A stretch of 64,000 bases of DNA from Caulobacter sp. Root1455 (GTDB lineage: Bacteria > Pseudomonadota > Alphaproteobacteria > Caulobacterales > Caulobacteraceae), in assembly GCF_001426905.1 (NCBI RefSeq), contig NZ_LMFQ01000022.1:124147-188146 (forward strand), written 5' to 3'. The position numbers and the translations under genes were made by a program. How positions within the stretch are numbered: the first letter of the stretch is position 1; every line of letters begins with the position of its first letter. Under the pieces are notes generated by a model. That model saw nothing but the letters and a program-made list of their open reading frames with translations. It was not told where the DNA came from and ran no database searches. Below, piece by piece: positions 49,677 to 58,173 of this stretch.

Positions 49677-49792
49677 TACTTGCCCCCACCTGGCGGCTGC
49701 GCCGCCTGTCCGCCCCCATAGGGGGCGGAGGACACCCGTCCTCTTCCCCCTGTGGGGGAAGACGGCCGCGAAGCGGCCCGTAGGGGGCAAGT
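49677..49792. repeat. Interspersed repeat, family A copy 9
   Basis: Inverted orientation, cttgcccccacc to ggggcaagt with right flank gttcacc. It fills the puuA to puuB gap and abuts the puuB start codon. Confidence 0.88.
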
Positions 49793-49808
49793 GTTCACCG
49801 CCCGAACC

Positions 49809-51209
49809 TCACACATTCAGCAACAAAAACTCCCGCTCCCACGGGCTGATCGTGCGCATGAAGGTCTCGTACTCGGCCTGTTTGACCGTGGCGTAGGCGT
49901 TGCAGAACGTCGCGCCCAGCAGGTCGACCAGCGGCTTGGCGGCCTCGAACAGGGCCACCGACTCCAGCAGGCTGCGGGGCAGTTCGATGCCGCGCACGCT
50001 GGCGTCGGTGTCCACGGGCGCGGTCGGCGACAGGTTCTGGGTCATGCCCAGATAGCCGGCCGCCAGGGTCGCGGCGATGGCCAGATAGGGATTGGCGTCC
50101 GACGAGGGGATGCGGTTCTCCAGACGCCGGTTGGCCGGGTCGGACGGCGGCACGCGCAGGCCGCAGGTGCGGTTGTCGTAGCCCCACTGGGTGTTGACCG
50201 GGGCGCCGCTGTCCCGGGCGATCCGGCGGTAGGAGTTCACGTACGGCGCCAGTATGGCCATGATCGCCGGCAGGTAGCGCTGCTGGCCGGCGATGAAGGC
50301 GTAGAACAGCGGGGTGGCGTCGCCGGACTTGGGATCCGAGAACAGGTTCTCGCCGTCCGCGCCCAGGATCGACTGGTGGATGTGCATGGCGCTGCCGGGC
50401 TCGGCGGCCATCGGCTTGGCCATGAAGGTGGCGTAGATCTCGTGCTCCAGCGCCACCTCGCGGATGGTGCGCTTGAACATGAACACCTGGTCGGCCAGCT
50501 CCAGCGGCGCGCCGTGCCGCAGGTTGATCTCCATCTGGGCCACGCCGCTCTCGTGGATCAGGGTGTCGATCTCCAGGCCCTGGCGTTCGGAGTACTCGTA
50601 CATGTCCTCGAACAGGGCGTCGAACTCGTTGACCGCCGCGATCGAATAGCCCTGGCGGCCGGTTTCCGGCCTGCCGGAACGGCCGATCGGCGGCTTCAGC
50701 GGGTAGTCGGGGTCGGTGTTCTTGTCGACCAGGTAGAACTCGATCTCGGGCGCCACGATCGGCTCCCAGCCCTTCTCGCGATAGAGGGCCACCACCCGGC
50801 GCAGCACCTGGCGCGGGCTCTCCTCGACCGGCCGGCCGTCGGGGTGGAAGGCGTCGTGGATCACCTGGGCGGTCGGGTCCTGGGCCCAGGGCACCACGGC
50901 CAGGGTGGCCAGGTCCGGGGTCAGGAAGATGTCGGTGTCGGACTGCACCGCGTTGACCGCCCCCTCGAACTCGGGGAAGTCGCCGGTGATGGTCTGGTAG
51001 AACACCGCCAGCGGCAGGTTCATCGACGGCGCGCCCAGGAACTTGCGCACCGGCATGATCTTGCCCCGCGCCACGCCGGCCAGGTCGGGCACGACGCACT
51101 CGATCTCCTCGATGTTCTGCCGCGCGAACCAGTCCTTGGCCTCGTCGAGGGATGCGACCCCACGGGTCGTCTTGGGGGCGGGTTTGGATTTCTTTTCTTT
51201 GTACTTCAT
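49809..51209 (-). CDS. puuA: Gamma-glutamylputrescine synthetase (glutamine synthetase family)
   Basis: A 466-residue GS-fold ligase. The N-terminal beta-grasp has IEEIECVVPDLAGVARGKIM. Catalytic and metal elements include APEIEFYLVD, QMEINLRHG, FMAKPMAAEPGSAMHIHQSI, NSYRR and NRTCGLRVPPSD. GS homologues of this kind attach glutamate to putrescine or other amines in an ATP-dependent reaction. The lysine-rich start MKYKEKKSKPAPKTTRG precedes the domain. It pairs with PuuB directly downstream. A second, different PuuA-like gene lies at 59453 in the same cluster, so the two may prefer different amines. Confidence 0.9.
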   Translation of the reverse strand: MKYKEKKSKPAPKTTRGVASLDEAKDWFARQNIEEIECVVPDLAGVARGKIMPVRKFLGAPSMNLPLAVFYQTITGDFPEFEGAVNAVQSDTDIFLTPDLATLAVVPWAQDPTAQVIHDAFHPDGRPVEESPRQVLRRVVALYREKGWEPIVAPEIEFYLVDKNTDPDYPLKPPIGRSGRPETGRQGYSIAAVNEFDALFEDMYEYSERQGLEIDTLIHESGVAQMEINLRHGAPLELADQVFMFKRTIREVALEHEIYATFMAKPMAAEPGSAMHIHQSILGADGENLFSDPKSGDATPLFYAFIAGQQRYLPAIMAILAPYVNSYRRIARDSGAPVNTQWGYDNRTCGLRVPPSDPANRRLENRIPSSDANPYLAIAATLAAGYLGMTQNLSPTAPVDTDASVRGIELPRSLLESVALFEAAKPLVDLLGATFCNAYATVKQAEYETFMRTISPWEREFLLLNV

Positions 51210-51247
51210 GACACCCGGGGGGTCTGAGGGAAGCGTTCGTCAGTCTA

Positions 51248-51407
51248 TCCTTCTCCCCTTGCGGGAGAAGGTGGCGCGAAGCGCCGGATGAGGGGTCGCG
51301 CTGGCATTGGCCGCGCCCGGTCGGCCCACCGTCGCGGCGGCGCCGACTATCGACCCCTCATCCGACCTCGCGCCGCGAGGCCACCTTCTCCCGCAAGGGG
51401 AGAAGGG
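51248..51407. repeat. Long palindromic repeat, family I
   Basis: ccttctccccttgcgggaga and tctcccgcaaggggagaagg are perfect 20-base inverted ends. gcgcgaagcgc, gatgaggggtcg and cgacccctcatc pair inside. Confidence 0.9.
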
Positions 51408-51416
51408 GTTGTCACA

Positions 51417-51578
51417 TTATTGGTCGTCCGGAGGCGCAGGCACGACCGATGGGCGGACATCGACGCCTCGTTCATGGAGTTGGTCACGGCTAAGATTATC
51501 GGCCGCGCTGAACCCGACGACCTGGGCGCGGAGTTCGGCTTCCTGGCGCCTCAGACGCTCAAACTCTTCTTCGCTCAT
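51417..51578 (-). CDS. Small hypothetical protein in the low-GC insert
   Basis: A 53-residue frame, ATG to TAA, MSEEEFERLRRQEAELRAQV then a proline-rich end VRPSVVPAPPDDQ. The N-terminal half is a charged helix. An AT-rich gaatgaaaaagg stretch precedes the ATG. No family is recognised. It begins 94 bases after the larger unidentified gene upstream (51673-52425), and both may be one acquired unit. Confidence 0.58.
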   Translation of the reverse strand: MSEEEFERLRRQEAELRAQVVGFSAADNLSRDQLHERGVDVRPSVVPAPPDDQ

Positions 51579-51672
51579 AGACACGGCCCTTTTTCATTCA
51601 CCGACGACAGACAAAGCTCATTGGCTCAAACGAGCGACCGCACACTGGCTAATGCCATTGCGGGCTAATGAG

Positions 51673-52425
51673 TCAGCCAGCACTTTGCAGCTCCGCCCAA
51701 GCGTTTGGCAGGGCACCCGCGTTTTTGAGTATCCGCCTGATCGCGTCCTGAAACCCCATCATTATGTGACAAGCATTGTGATTATGGACAATTGCGGCAT
51801 TGCTGAATTTATTGTTCTTATATTCGAAAAGAACAATATTTGGAAATTCTACAGCACGAAAGACATCGCTCTCCGAAATCAAAAACCCATGCTTGTAGGA
51901 ATTTGATATGCCATTCAAAATGCTGAGGAAATTCGTTCTGTCCGGCTCCCGTCCAGCGACGTCGCCAAAAAGCACCGCGATCATGTCCGCGTTTCTAGCC
52001 CGCCCCGCCCCCTTCAGCGTGAGCGCCCTACCAATGGAATCGACTTCAATCGCCGATTTGTCTTCTGAAAAACTCAAACAATAAAGTTGAACAAGGAGGT
52101 CCACGCTTCTCCTCATAAAATATATCATGGATTCAAGATCATCACGCGAAACAATCTTTGAAACCTGACCATCTCGAACTTCTATTTTATGTCGCGCAAT
52201 CGCAGCTCGAAAATGTTCCTCGGCACGCGCCGCATATCGAAGCAGCACCCCTCCAATAAGTAACCCATTTACCCGTCCTTCAACTGAAGGCAATTGGGGG
52301 AAGAATTTTATGTTCGAACTGAATTTCGCGAAGAAGTAATCGAACGTGGCCATAGGGCGACCTGCATCATAGTTGATCTCAACATGATCCAGGGCGTCCC
52401 AGGGTTGGCGTTCATCCTCCCTCAC
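51673..52425 (-). CDS. Unidentified low-GC protein inside the polyamine locus
   Basis: A 250-residue protein from a GTG start at 52425 that overlaps the aminotransferase stop by four bases (GTGA). It is mainly helical, with YFMRRSVDLLVQLYCLSFSE and NFLSILNGISNSYKHGFLIS, the latter recalling the NSYKH-type ends of HEPN-like or other immune-associated helical proteins. This is only a resemblance. Its third codon positions are A/T-rich, unlike all neighbours, so recent transfer is likely. Function unknown. Confidence 0.7.
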   Translation of the reverse strand: MREDERQPWDALDHVEINYDAGRPMATFDYFFAKFSSNIKFFPQLPSVEGRVNGLLIGGVLLRYAARAEEHFRAAIARHKIEVRDGQVSKIVSRDDLESMIYFMRRSVDLLVQLYCLSFSEDKSAIEVDSIGRALTLKGAGRARNADMIAVLFGDVAGREPDRTNFLSILNGISNSYKHGFLISESDVFRAVEFPNIVLFEYKNNKFSNAAIVHNHNACHIMMGFQDAIRRILKNAGALPNAWAELQSAG

Positions 52426-53825
52426 CCCACACCCTCCGCCTTAAGCGCCCGCAGCACCGGCTCGGCCTGGTCCAGCGACTTGCGGATGATCGCCGCCAGG
52501 TCGTCGATCTGGGCGTGGGTGATGATCAGCGGCGGGCAGCAGACGATGCTGTCGCGGATGGCTCTCACCATCAGGCCGTTCTGGATGCACAGGTCGCGCA
52601 CGATCGGCCCGGCCTCGCCCTCCTTGTCGAGGAAGCGATGGTTGGTGCCCTTCTCGCGGACGATCTCGACCGCGCCGATCAGGCCCAGCGAGCGGGTCTC
52701 GCCGACCAGCGGGTGGTCGTTCAGCGTCGCCAGGGCCTTGGCCAGGTAGGGGCCGGTGTCGTCGCGGGTGCGCTCGACCAGACCTTCGCGCTCGATGATC
52801 TCGATGTTCTTCAGGGCCACGGCCGCCGCGGTCGGGTGGCCCGAATAGGTGAAGCCGTGGATGAAGTCGCCGCCCTTTTCCTTGAGCTCGGCGACGATGA
52901 AGTCGGCCACGCCCACGGCGCTGATCGGCAGGTAGCCGGACGACAGGCCCTTGGCCATGGCGATCATGTCGGGCTTGATCCCGTAGTGCTGGTGGCCGAA
53001 CCACTGGCCCAGGCGCCCGAAGCCGCAGATCACCTCGTCGCAGACCAGCAGGATCCCGTACTTGCGGCACAGGGCCTCGACCGCCGGCCAGTAGCCGTCC
53101 GGCGGGATGATCACCCCGCCCGCCCCCTGCACCGGCTCGCCGATGAAGGCCGCGACGTTCTCGGGTCCGACCTCGAGGATCTTGTCCTCGATCGCCTTGA
53201 CCGCGCGGTCGCGGAAGGCGGCGGGATCCTCGCCGAAGCCCTCGCCGAATGGGTAGGGCTGCATCACGTGCTCGACGCCGGCGATCGGCAGGTCGCCCTG
53301 GGCATGCATGTGCTTCATGCCGCCCAGCGAGACCCCGGCCACGGTCGAGCCGTGATAGGCGTTCCAGCGGCTGATGAAGACGGTGCGGCTGGGCTGGCCC
53401 TTCAGCTTCCAATAGTGGCGGGCCAGGCGGAAGACCGTGTCGTTGGCCTCCGAACCCGACGAATTGTAGAAGACGTGGGTCAGGTGGCCGCCCATCTTCT
53501 GGGCGATCTTGGCGGCCAGCTGGATCGGCGGCGGCGTCGCGGTCTTGAAGAAGGTGTTGTAGTACGGCAGCTCCAGCATCTGGTCGTAGGCCGCCTTGGC
53601 CAGCTCCTCGCGCCCGTAGCCGACGTTGACGCACCACAGCCCGGCCATGCCGTCCAGGATCTGATGGCCTTCCCCGTCGTGGATGTAGACGCCGTCGGCC
53701 CGGGTGATGATCCGGCTGCCGCCCAGTTCCTGCTGCAGCTTGTAGTCGGTCTGGGCCGGCAGGTGATGGGCCAGGTCCAGGCGCTTGAGCTCGGCGATGT
53801 CATGGTTGCGGATGGGGACGGTCAT
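52422..53825 (-). CDS. spuC: Class III aminotransferase, putrescine/polyamine-pyruvate type
   Basis: A 467-residue PLP enzyme. D263 (LLVCDEVICGFGR) and Schiff-base lysine K292 (MIAMAKGLSSGYLPISAVGV) are present. NSSGSEANDTVFRLARHYWK and ISRWNAYHGSTVAGVSLGGM are typical of the SpuC and omega-amino-acid:pyruvate transaminase group, which transfers the amino group of putrescine or similar amines to pyruvate. Position between PuuD and PuuA supports a polyamine role; the exact amine is inferred. Confidence 0.9.
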   Translation of the reverse strand: MTVPIRNHDIAELKRLDLAHHLPAQTDYKLQQELGGSRIITRADGVYIHDGEGHQILDGMAGLWCVNVGYGREELAKAAYDQMLELPYYNTFFKTATPPPIQLAAKIAQKMGGHLTHVFYNSSGSEANDTVFRLARHYWKLKGQPSRTVFISRWNAYHGSTVAGVSLGGMKHMHAQGDLPIAGVEHVMQPYPFGEGFGEDPAAFRDRAVKAIEDKILEVGPENVAAFIGEPVQGAGGVIIPPDGYWPAVEALCRKYGILLVCDEVICGFGRLGQWFGHQHYGIKPDMIAMAKGLSSGYLPISAVGVADFIVAELKEKGGDFIHGFTYSGHPTAAAVALKNIEIIEREGLVERTRDDTGPYLAKALATLNDHPLVGETRSLGLIGAVEIVREKGTNHRFLDKEGEAGPIVRDLCIQNGLMVRAIRDSIVCCPPLIITHAQIDDLAAIIRKSLDQAEPVLRALKAEGVG

Positions 53826-53860
53826 CGGGTGCTCTCCTGGACTTTTCTTGTTCTCTAAAA

Positions 53861-53990
53861 TCCGCTCATCCCGGCGAATGCCGGGACCCAGATCCTATGG
53901 CGCTTGGGCTGATTGGAAGGGCGCGGCGTGCATGGGATCCACCTCAGCGCTTGGCCATCTGGGTCCCGGCATTCGCCGGGATGAGCGGAC
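53861..53990. repeat. Interspersed repeat, family E copy 2 (encodes PuuD C-terminus)
   Basis: Inverted ends tccgctcatcccggcgaatg / cattcgccgggatgagcgga. Bases 53944-53990 are read as the last 15 codons and stop of the PuuD-like gene. Confidence 0.9.
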
Positions 53991-54744
53991 CGAGGGGTTC
54001 CCTCCGCAGCGCCCGCCCGAACACCTGGAAGAACGCCTGGCTCTGCGGATTGCGCTCAGTCTTCCATTCGGGATGCCACTGCACGGCCAGGACCGGCGCG
54101 CCGTTGACCCTGGCCGAAACCGCCTCGACCACGCCGTCGGGCGCGCGAGCCTCGACCAGCAGCCCCTCGCCCAGCCGGTCGACGCCCTGGTAGTGCACGG
54201 AATTGACGGTGGCCGCCTCGGCGTTGAAGGCCCGGGCCAGCACGCCGCCGGGGGTCAGGTCGATGCGGTGCTCGTGGTCGAACATGCCGTCGAAATCGAC
54301 CTCGTCGGGGGCGTGGTGGGCGATCAGGTCGTCGGCGCCCCCTCCTTCTCCATGACCCATGTCGCGACGCAGGGTGCCGCCGAACGCGACATTGATCTCC
54401 TGGAAGCCCCGGCACACGCCGAACACCGGCCGGCCCAGGTCGAGCATGGCCTTGATCAGGTCGGCGGTCATGGTGTCGCGCGCCGCGTCGAACGGGCCCG
54501 GGGCGTCGTCGACGGCCTGGCCGTAGAGGGCGGGGTCCAGGTTGGACGGGCTGCCGGTCAGCATCAAGCCGTCCAGGCGGCCGGCGACCTCCGAAGCCTT
54601 CATCAGCTCAGGCATCGACGGGACCAGCAGGGCCGCGGCGTCGGCGTATTTCATCGCATTGGCGACATAGCGGTTCATCACCGCCTGCGCCGGCTCGATC
54701 CCGACGGTGCGGGTGCAGCAGATGATCCCGGCGACGGGTCTCAT
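53944..54744 (-). CDS. puuD: Gamma-glutamyl-GABA hydrolase-like class I glutamine amidotransferase
   Basis: A 266-residue protein. The nucleophile is C111 (VFGVCRGFQEINVAFGG), and the His-Glu pair is H224/E226 (VQWHPEWKTE). The start MRPVAGIICCTRTVG has the PuuD-type N-terminus. It would release glutamate from gamma-glutamyl-GABA. The C-terminal LGPLIPANAGTQMAKR comes from the family E repeat, so the native end has been replaced or extended. It lies next to the PotG and SpuC genes. Confidence 0.9.
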   Translation of the reverse strand: MRPVAGIICCTRTVGIEPAQAVMNRYVANAMKYADAAALLVPSMPELMKASEVAGRLDGLMLTGSPSNLDPALYGQAVDDAPGPFDAARDTMTADLIKAMLDLGRPVFGVCRGFQEINVAFGGTLRRDMGHGEGGGADDLIAHHAPDEVDFDGMFDHEHRIDLTPGGVLARAFNAEAATVNSVHYQGVDRLGEGLLVEARAPDGVVEAVSARVNGAPVLAVQWHPEWKTERNPQSQAFFQVFGRALRREPLGPLIPANAGTQMAKR

Positions 54745-54768
54745 GTCCTGCCTCCATCTGACCGCGGT

Positions 54769-54950
54769 CCCTCCCCCTGTGGGGGAGGCGATCGCGTAGC
54801 GATCGGAGGGGGGAGTTGTCGGATCGAAGATCGTGGACCCGGCCGGCGGCCGATCACGCCCCCCTCCGTCGCCCTTCGGGCGACACCTCCCCCACGGGGG
54901 GAGGGACTTGGCGTGCGCGGCCGCCAGGTGGGGGCAAGGGGGTGAGCCAC
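54769..54950. repeat. Family B copy 3 joined to a family A end fragment
   Basis: Full family B element (ctccccctgtgggggag, then gcgatcgcgtagcgatc, gcccttcgggc and ctcccccacggggggag) to about 54908. It is followed by caggtgggggcaaggg and gtgagccac, the right end of family A, showing that families can be joined. Confidence 0.83.
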
Positions 54951-54955
54951 TGTCA

Positions 54956-56080
54956 TCAGCTCAACAACACCGCCGGCGAACAGGCGTGCCAGCCCAGCCA
55001 AACCGCCTCGCCCAGCTTGAAGTCCTCCTGGTCCCACCGCGTCAGGTTCGGGCGCGTGACCTTGATCCGCCGGCCGCTCTTGATCTCGACCTCGTAGACG
55101 CTTTGGCCGCCCAGATAGGCCTCGTGCTTGATCACCCCGGCCACGGCGTTCTGACCTTGCGGGCAGTCGCCCATGTTCGGCGGGGCGCCGCCGTCGGGAC
55201 GCTTGTGCAGCTCGATCTTCTCGGGCCGCAGCGCCGCCCAGACCGTGCCGCCGCGCGCGCCGGTGACGCCGTGGTCCAGGAAGATGTCGCAGTCCAGGTC
55301 GGGCGAGCGGACCACCGCGTGGCTGGGCTCGTCGACGGCCAGCACGCCCTCGAACAGGTTCACGCTGCCGATGAAGTCGGCCACGAAGCGGCTGTTGGGG
55401 AACTCGTAGAGGTCGCTGGGACCAGCCACCTGCTGCAGCACCCCGCGGTTCATCACCGCGCAGCGCGACGCCAGGGCCAGGGCCTCGTCCTGGTCGTGGG
55501 TGACCATGATGAAGGTGATGCCGACCTTCTCCTGCAGGGTGCACAGCTCGGTGCGCATCTGGTCGCGCAGCTTGGCGTCCAGGGCCGACAGTGGCTCGTC
55601 CAGCAGCAGCACGCGCGGCCGTTTTACAAGCGCTCGCGCCAGCGCAACACGTTGCCGCTGGCCGCCCGACAGCTGGTCGGGCTTGCGGCCGGCCAGGCCG
55701 TGCAGCTGGACCAGGTCCAGCGCCTCCTCCACCCGCCGGTCGCGCTCGGCCTTGCTGACGCGGTCGACCTTCAGGCCGTAGGCGACGTTGTCGGCGACGC
55801 TCATGTGCGGGAACACGGCGTAGGACTGGAACACCATGTTCACGGGCCGCTTGTTCGGCGGTACCAGGCTGACGTCCTTGCCGTCGATCAGGATCCGGCC
55901 CTCGGTCGGCGTCTCGAAGCCGGCCAGCATCCGCAGCAGGGTGGTCTTGCCGCAGCCCGACGGGCCCAGCAGCGAGAAGAACTCGCCCTCGTGGATCGAC
56001 AGGGTCACGTCATCGACGGCCGCCATCTTGCCGAAGCGCTTGGTGACGTTCTCGAAGGTGATGATGGGTTGGTTGGTCAC
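54956..56080 (-). CDS. potG: Polyamine ABC transporter ATPase
   Basis: A 374-residue cytoplasmic ATPase from a GTG start at 56080. Walker A is GPSGCGKTT (39-47), with FQSYAVFPHMSV, signature LSGGQRQRVALARA near 137-150, Walker B VLLLDEPLSALD and the switch VTHDQDEAL. The C-terminal TOBE domain (about 290-374; LRPEKIELHKR) is usual in PotA/PotG proteins. It energises the PotF-PotH-PotI importer encoded immediately upstream. Confidence 0.93.
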   Translation of the reverse strand: MTNQPIITFENVTKRFGKMAAVDDVTLSIHEGEFFSLLGPSGCGKTTLLRMLAGFETPTEGRILIDGKDVSLVPPNKRPVNMVFQSYAVFPHMSVADNVAYGLKVDRVSKAERDRRVEEALDLVQLHGLAGRKPDQLSGGQRQRVALARALVKRPRVLLLDEPLSALDAKLRDQMRTELCTLQEKVGITFIMVTHDQDEALALASRCAVMNRGVLQQVAGPSDLYEFPNSRFVADFIGSVNLFEGVLAVDEPSHAVVRSPDLDCDIFLDHGVTGARGGTVWAALRPEKIELHKRPDGGAPPNMGDCPQGQNAVAGVIKHEAYLGGQSVYEVEIKSGRRIKVTRPNLTRWDQEDFKLGEAVWLGWHACSPAVLLS

Positions 56081-56130
56081 GTCGTCTGCCCCCGAGATAC
56101 GTCAAACTCAGTCGCTGGGCGGCCGCTGGA

Positions 56131-56262
56131 CGCCCCCTCCGTCACGCTGCGTATTCGCAGCGCGCCACCTCCCCCGCTATGCGGGTGAGGTGGAAGCACG
56201 CCGACCTTCTCCTCCCCCGTGAAACCGGGGAGGTGGCGGGCGAAGCCCGACGGAGGGGGCGT
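56131..56262. repeat. Interspersed repeat, family C copy 3
   Basis: cgccccctccgtcacg to cgacggagggggcg with cctcccccgctatgcgggtgag and gaaaccggggaggtggcggg modules, between potI and potG. Confidence 0.87.
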
Positions 56263-56270
56263 CCGGCCGC

Positions 56271-57122
56271 TCATTTGCTGTCCCCGTGTCCGGCCACGCC
56301 CGCCGGATCGCCCTGCAGCTTCAGCGCCACGGCCGTCAGGATCACGGTCAGGACGATCAGGATCGTCGAGGCCGCGTTGACCTCGGGCGTCACCGAGAAG
56401 CGGACCATCGAATAGACCTTGACCGGGAAGGTCACGGTGTCGGGTCCCGAGGTGAAGAAGGTGATCACGAAGTCGTCCAGGCTGAGCGTGAAGGCCAGCA
56501 GGGCGCCGGCCACCAGCGAGGGGGCCATGTGCGGCAGGATGACGTCCCAGATCGTGCGCCACTCGCCGGCCCCCAGGTCGCGGGCCGCCTCCTCCATCTC
56601 GCGGTTGAAGCTGGCCATCCGGGCGCGGACCACCACCGCCACGAACGGGAACGAGAACGACACGTGGGCGATGGTGATGGCCCCCAGGTTCAGCGGCCAG
56701 GGCAGGCCCACGGGCCAGGGCACGATCTTGGCGAAGAACACCAGCATGGCCACGCCCATGCAGATCTCGGGCACCACGATCGGCAGGGCCAGGGCCCCGT
56801 CCAGCACGGTCTTGCCCGGGAAGCGGAACCGCCACAGCACCAGGGCGACCATGGCCCCCAGGGCCACGCTGAGCACCGTGCACAGGGCCGCGATGGTCAG
56901 GGAGTTGGCGAAGGCCTCGATCAGCGACGAGTCGTTGAAGGCCTTGTCGTAATATTTGAGCGTGAAGCCCTTCCAGACGATGTTGCGCCGGCTGTCGTTG
57001 AAGCTGAAGGCCATCAGGGCGATCAGCGGCGCGTAGAGGAACACCCCCACGGCCGCCAGCCAGGCCTGCATCTGCCAGCGGCGGAGGTATTCGAGCGGAC
57101 CGGGGGGACTGCGCTTGGTCAT
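56271..57122 (-). CDS. potI: Polyamine ABC transporter permease
   Basis: A 283-residue inner-membrane permease from the ATG at 57122 with CAGGGG upstream. It has six hydrophobic segments. The EAA-type motif MEEAARDLGAGEWRTIWDVI (about 191-210) contacts the ATPase. The N-terminal region AWLAAVGVFLYAPLIALMAF and FNDSRRNIVWKGFTLKYYDK match PotI. It follows potH by 19 bases. Confidence 0.93.
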   Translation of the reverse strand: MTKRSPPGPLEYLRRWQMQAWLAAVGVFLYAPLIALMAFSFNDSRRNIVWKGFTLKYYDKAFNDSSLIEAFANSLTIAALCTVLSVALGAMVALVLWRFRFPGKTVLDGALALPIVVPEICMGVAMLVFFAKIVPWPVGLPWPLNLGAITIAHVSFSFPFVAVVVRARMASFNREMEEAARDLGAGEWRTIWDVILPHMAPSLVAGALLAFTLSLDDFVITFFTSGPDTVTFPVKVYSMVRFSVTPEVNAASTILIVLTVILTAVALKLQGDPAGVAGHGDSK

Positions 57123-57141
57123 CGGACGCCCCTGAACACAC

Positions 57142-58029
57142 TCATGCCGCAACCCCCTTCTTCCGCGACAGCAGCGCCTGCACCGCGATCGCCACGAAGG
57201 TCAGGTACATCAGCAGGAACGACAGGGCCGCGCCGAAGGGCCAGTCGTTGGCGCGCTTGAACTGGCGCTCGATGACGTTGGCGATCATCTGGCTGTCGGG
57301 GCCGCCCAGCAGGTCGGGGGTCAGATAGGCCCCCAGGGCCGGGATGAAGGTGATCAGTATCCCCGAGGCGATGCCCGGCAGGGCCAGGGGCACGACCACC
57401 TTGAACAGGGTGCGCATGTGCCCGGCGCCCAGGTCGAGGCTGGCCTCCAGCAGCGACTTGTCCAGGCGGTCCAGCGCCGAATACAGCGGCAGCACCATGA
57501 ACGGCAGGTGGACGTAGACCAGGCCGACGATCACCGCGAAATTGGTGTGCATCATCTCCAGCGGCTGGAACGGCGCCAGCGGCACGACCTTGGCCGCCAG
57601 CGTCCAGACCGCCTCCAGGCCCTTGTTGATATAGCCCTCGTCGCGCAGCACGGCGATCAGGGCGTAGGTGCGGATCAAGAGGTTCGTCCAGAACGGCAGC
57701 ATGATCAGCAGCAGGAGCCAGGTCTTGGCCCGCTGCGAGGCGAAGGTGATGGCCAGGGCCACCGGAAAGCCGATCACCAGGCACAGGCCCGTGGTGATGG
57801 CGGCCGCCCCCGCCGACTTCAGGAAGATCTTCAGGTACAGCGGCTCGATCGCCCGGGCGTAGTTCTTGAACGTGCCGGTGATGGCGATCTGGGTCAGGCC
57901 CTCGTTGTGGCCGAAGCTGTAGGCCCAGACGATGGCCAGCGGGACCAGGAAGAACAGCACCAGCCACACCAGCGGCGCGCTGAGCGCCGTGGCGAAGACG
58001 GCCTTGGCCTGTTTCCAGCTCTGCTCCAT
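57142..58029 (-). CDS. potH: Polyamine ABC transporter permease
   Basis: A 295-residue inner-membrane permease with six hydrophobic segments. It has MLPFWTNLLIRTYALIAVLR, VYVHLPFMVLPLYSALDRLD and the EAA motif LLEASLDLGAGHMRTLFKVV, all typical of PotH. It pairs with PotI to form the channel. Confidence 0.93.
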   Translation of the reverse strand: MEQSWKQAKAVFATALSAPLVWLVLFFLVPLAIVWAYSFGHNEGLTQIAITGTFKNYARAIEPLYLKIFLKSAGAAAITTGLCLVIGFPVALAITFASQRAKTWLLLLIMLPFWTNLLIRTYALIAVLRDEGYINKGLEAVWTLAAKVVPLAPFQPLEMMHTNFAVIVGLVYVHLPFMVLPLYSALDRLDKSLLEASLDLGAGHMRTLFKVVVPLALPGIASGILITFIPALGAYLTPDLLGGPDSQMIANVIERQFKRANDWPFGAALSFLLMYLTFVAIAVQALLSRKKGVAA

Positions 58030-58048
58030 GTCGGTCCCTCTTCAATAG

Positions 58049-58170
58049 TCCCTCCCCCCCGTGGGGGAGGTGTCGGCGAAGCCGACGGAGGGGGGAGTGA
58101 TCGAATCTCGACCGCCCTAAAACTCCCCCCACCGATCGCTTCGCGATCGCCTCCCCCACGGGGGGAGGGG
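58049..58170. repeat. Interspersed repeat, family B copy 4
   Basis: ctccccccc / ctcccccacggggggagg ends with gtcggcgaagccgac and gatcgcttcgcgatc internal hairpins, between potF and potH. Confidence 0.87.
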
Positions 58171-58173
58171 CGA

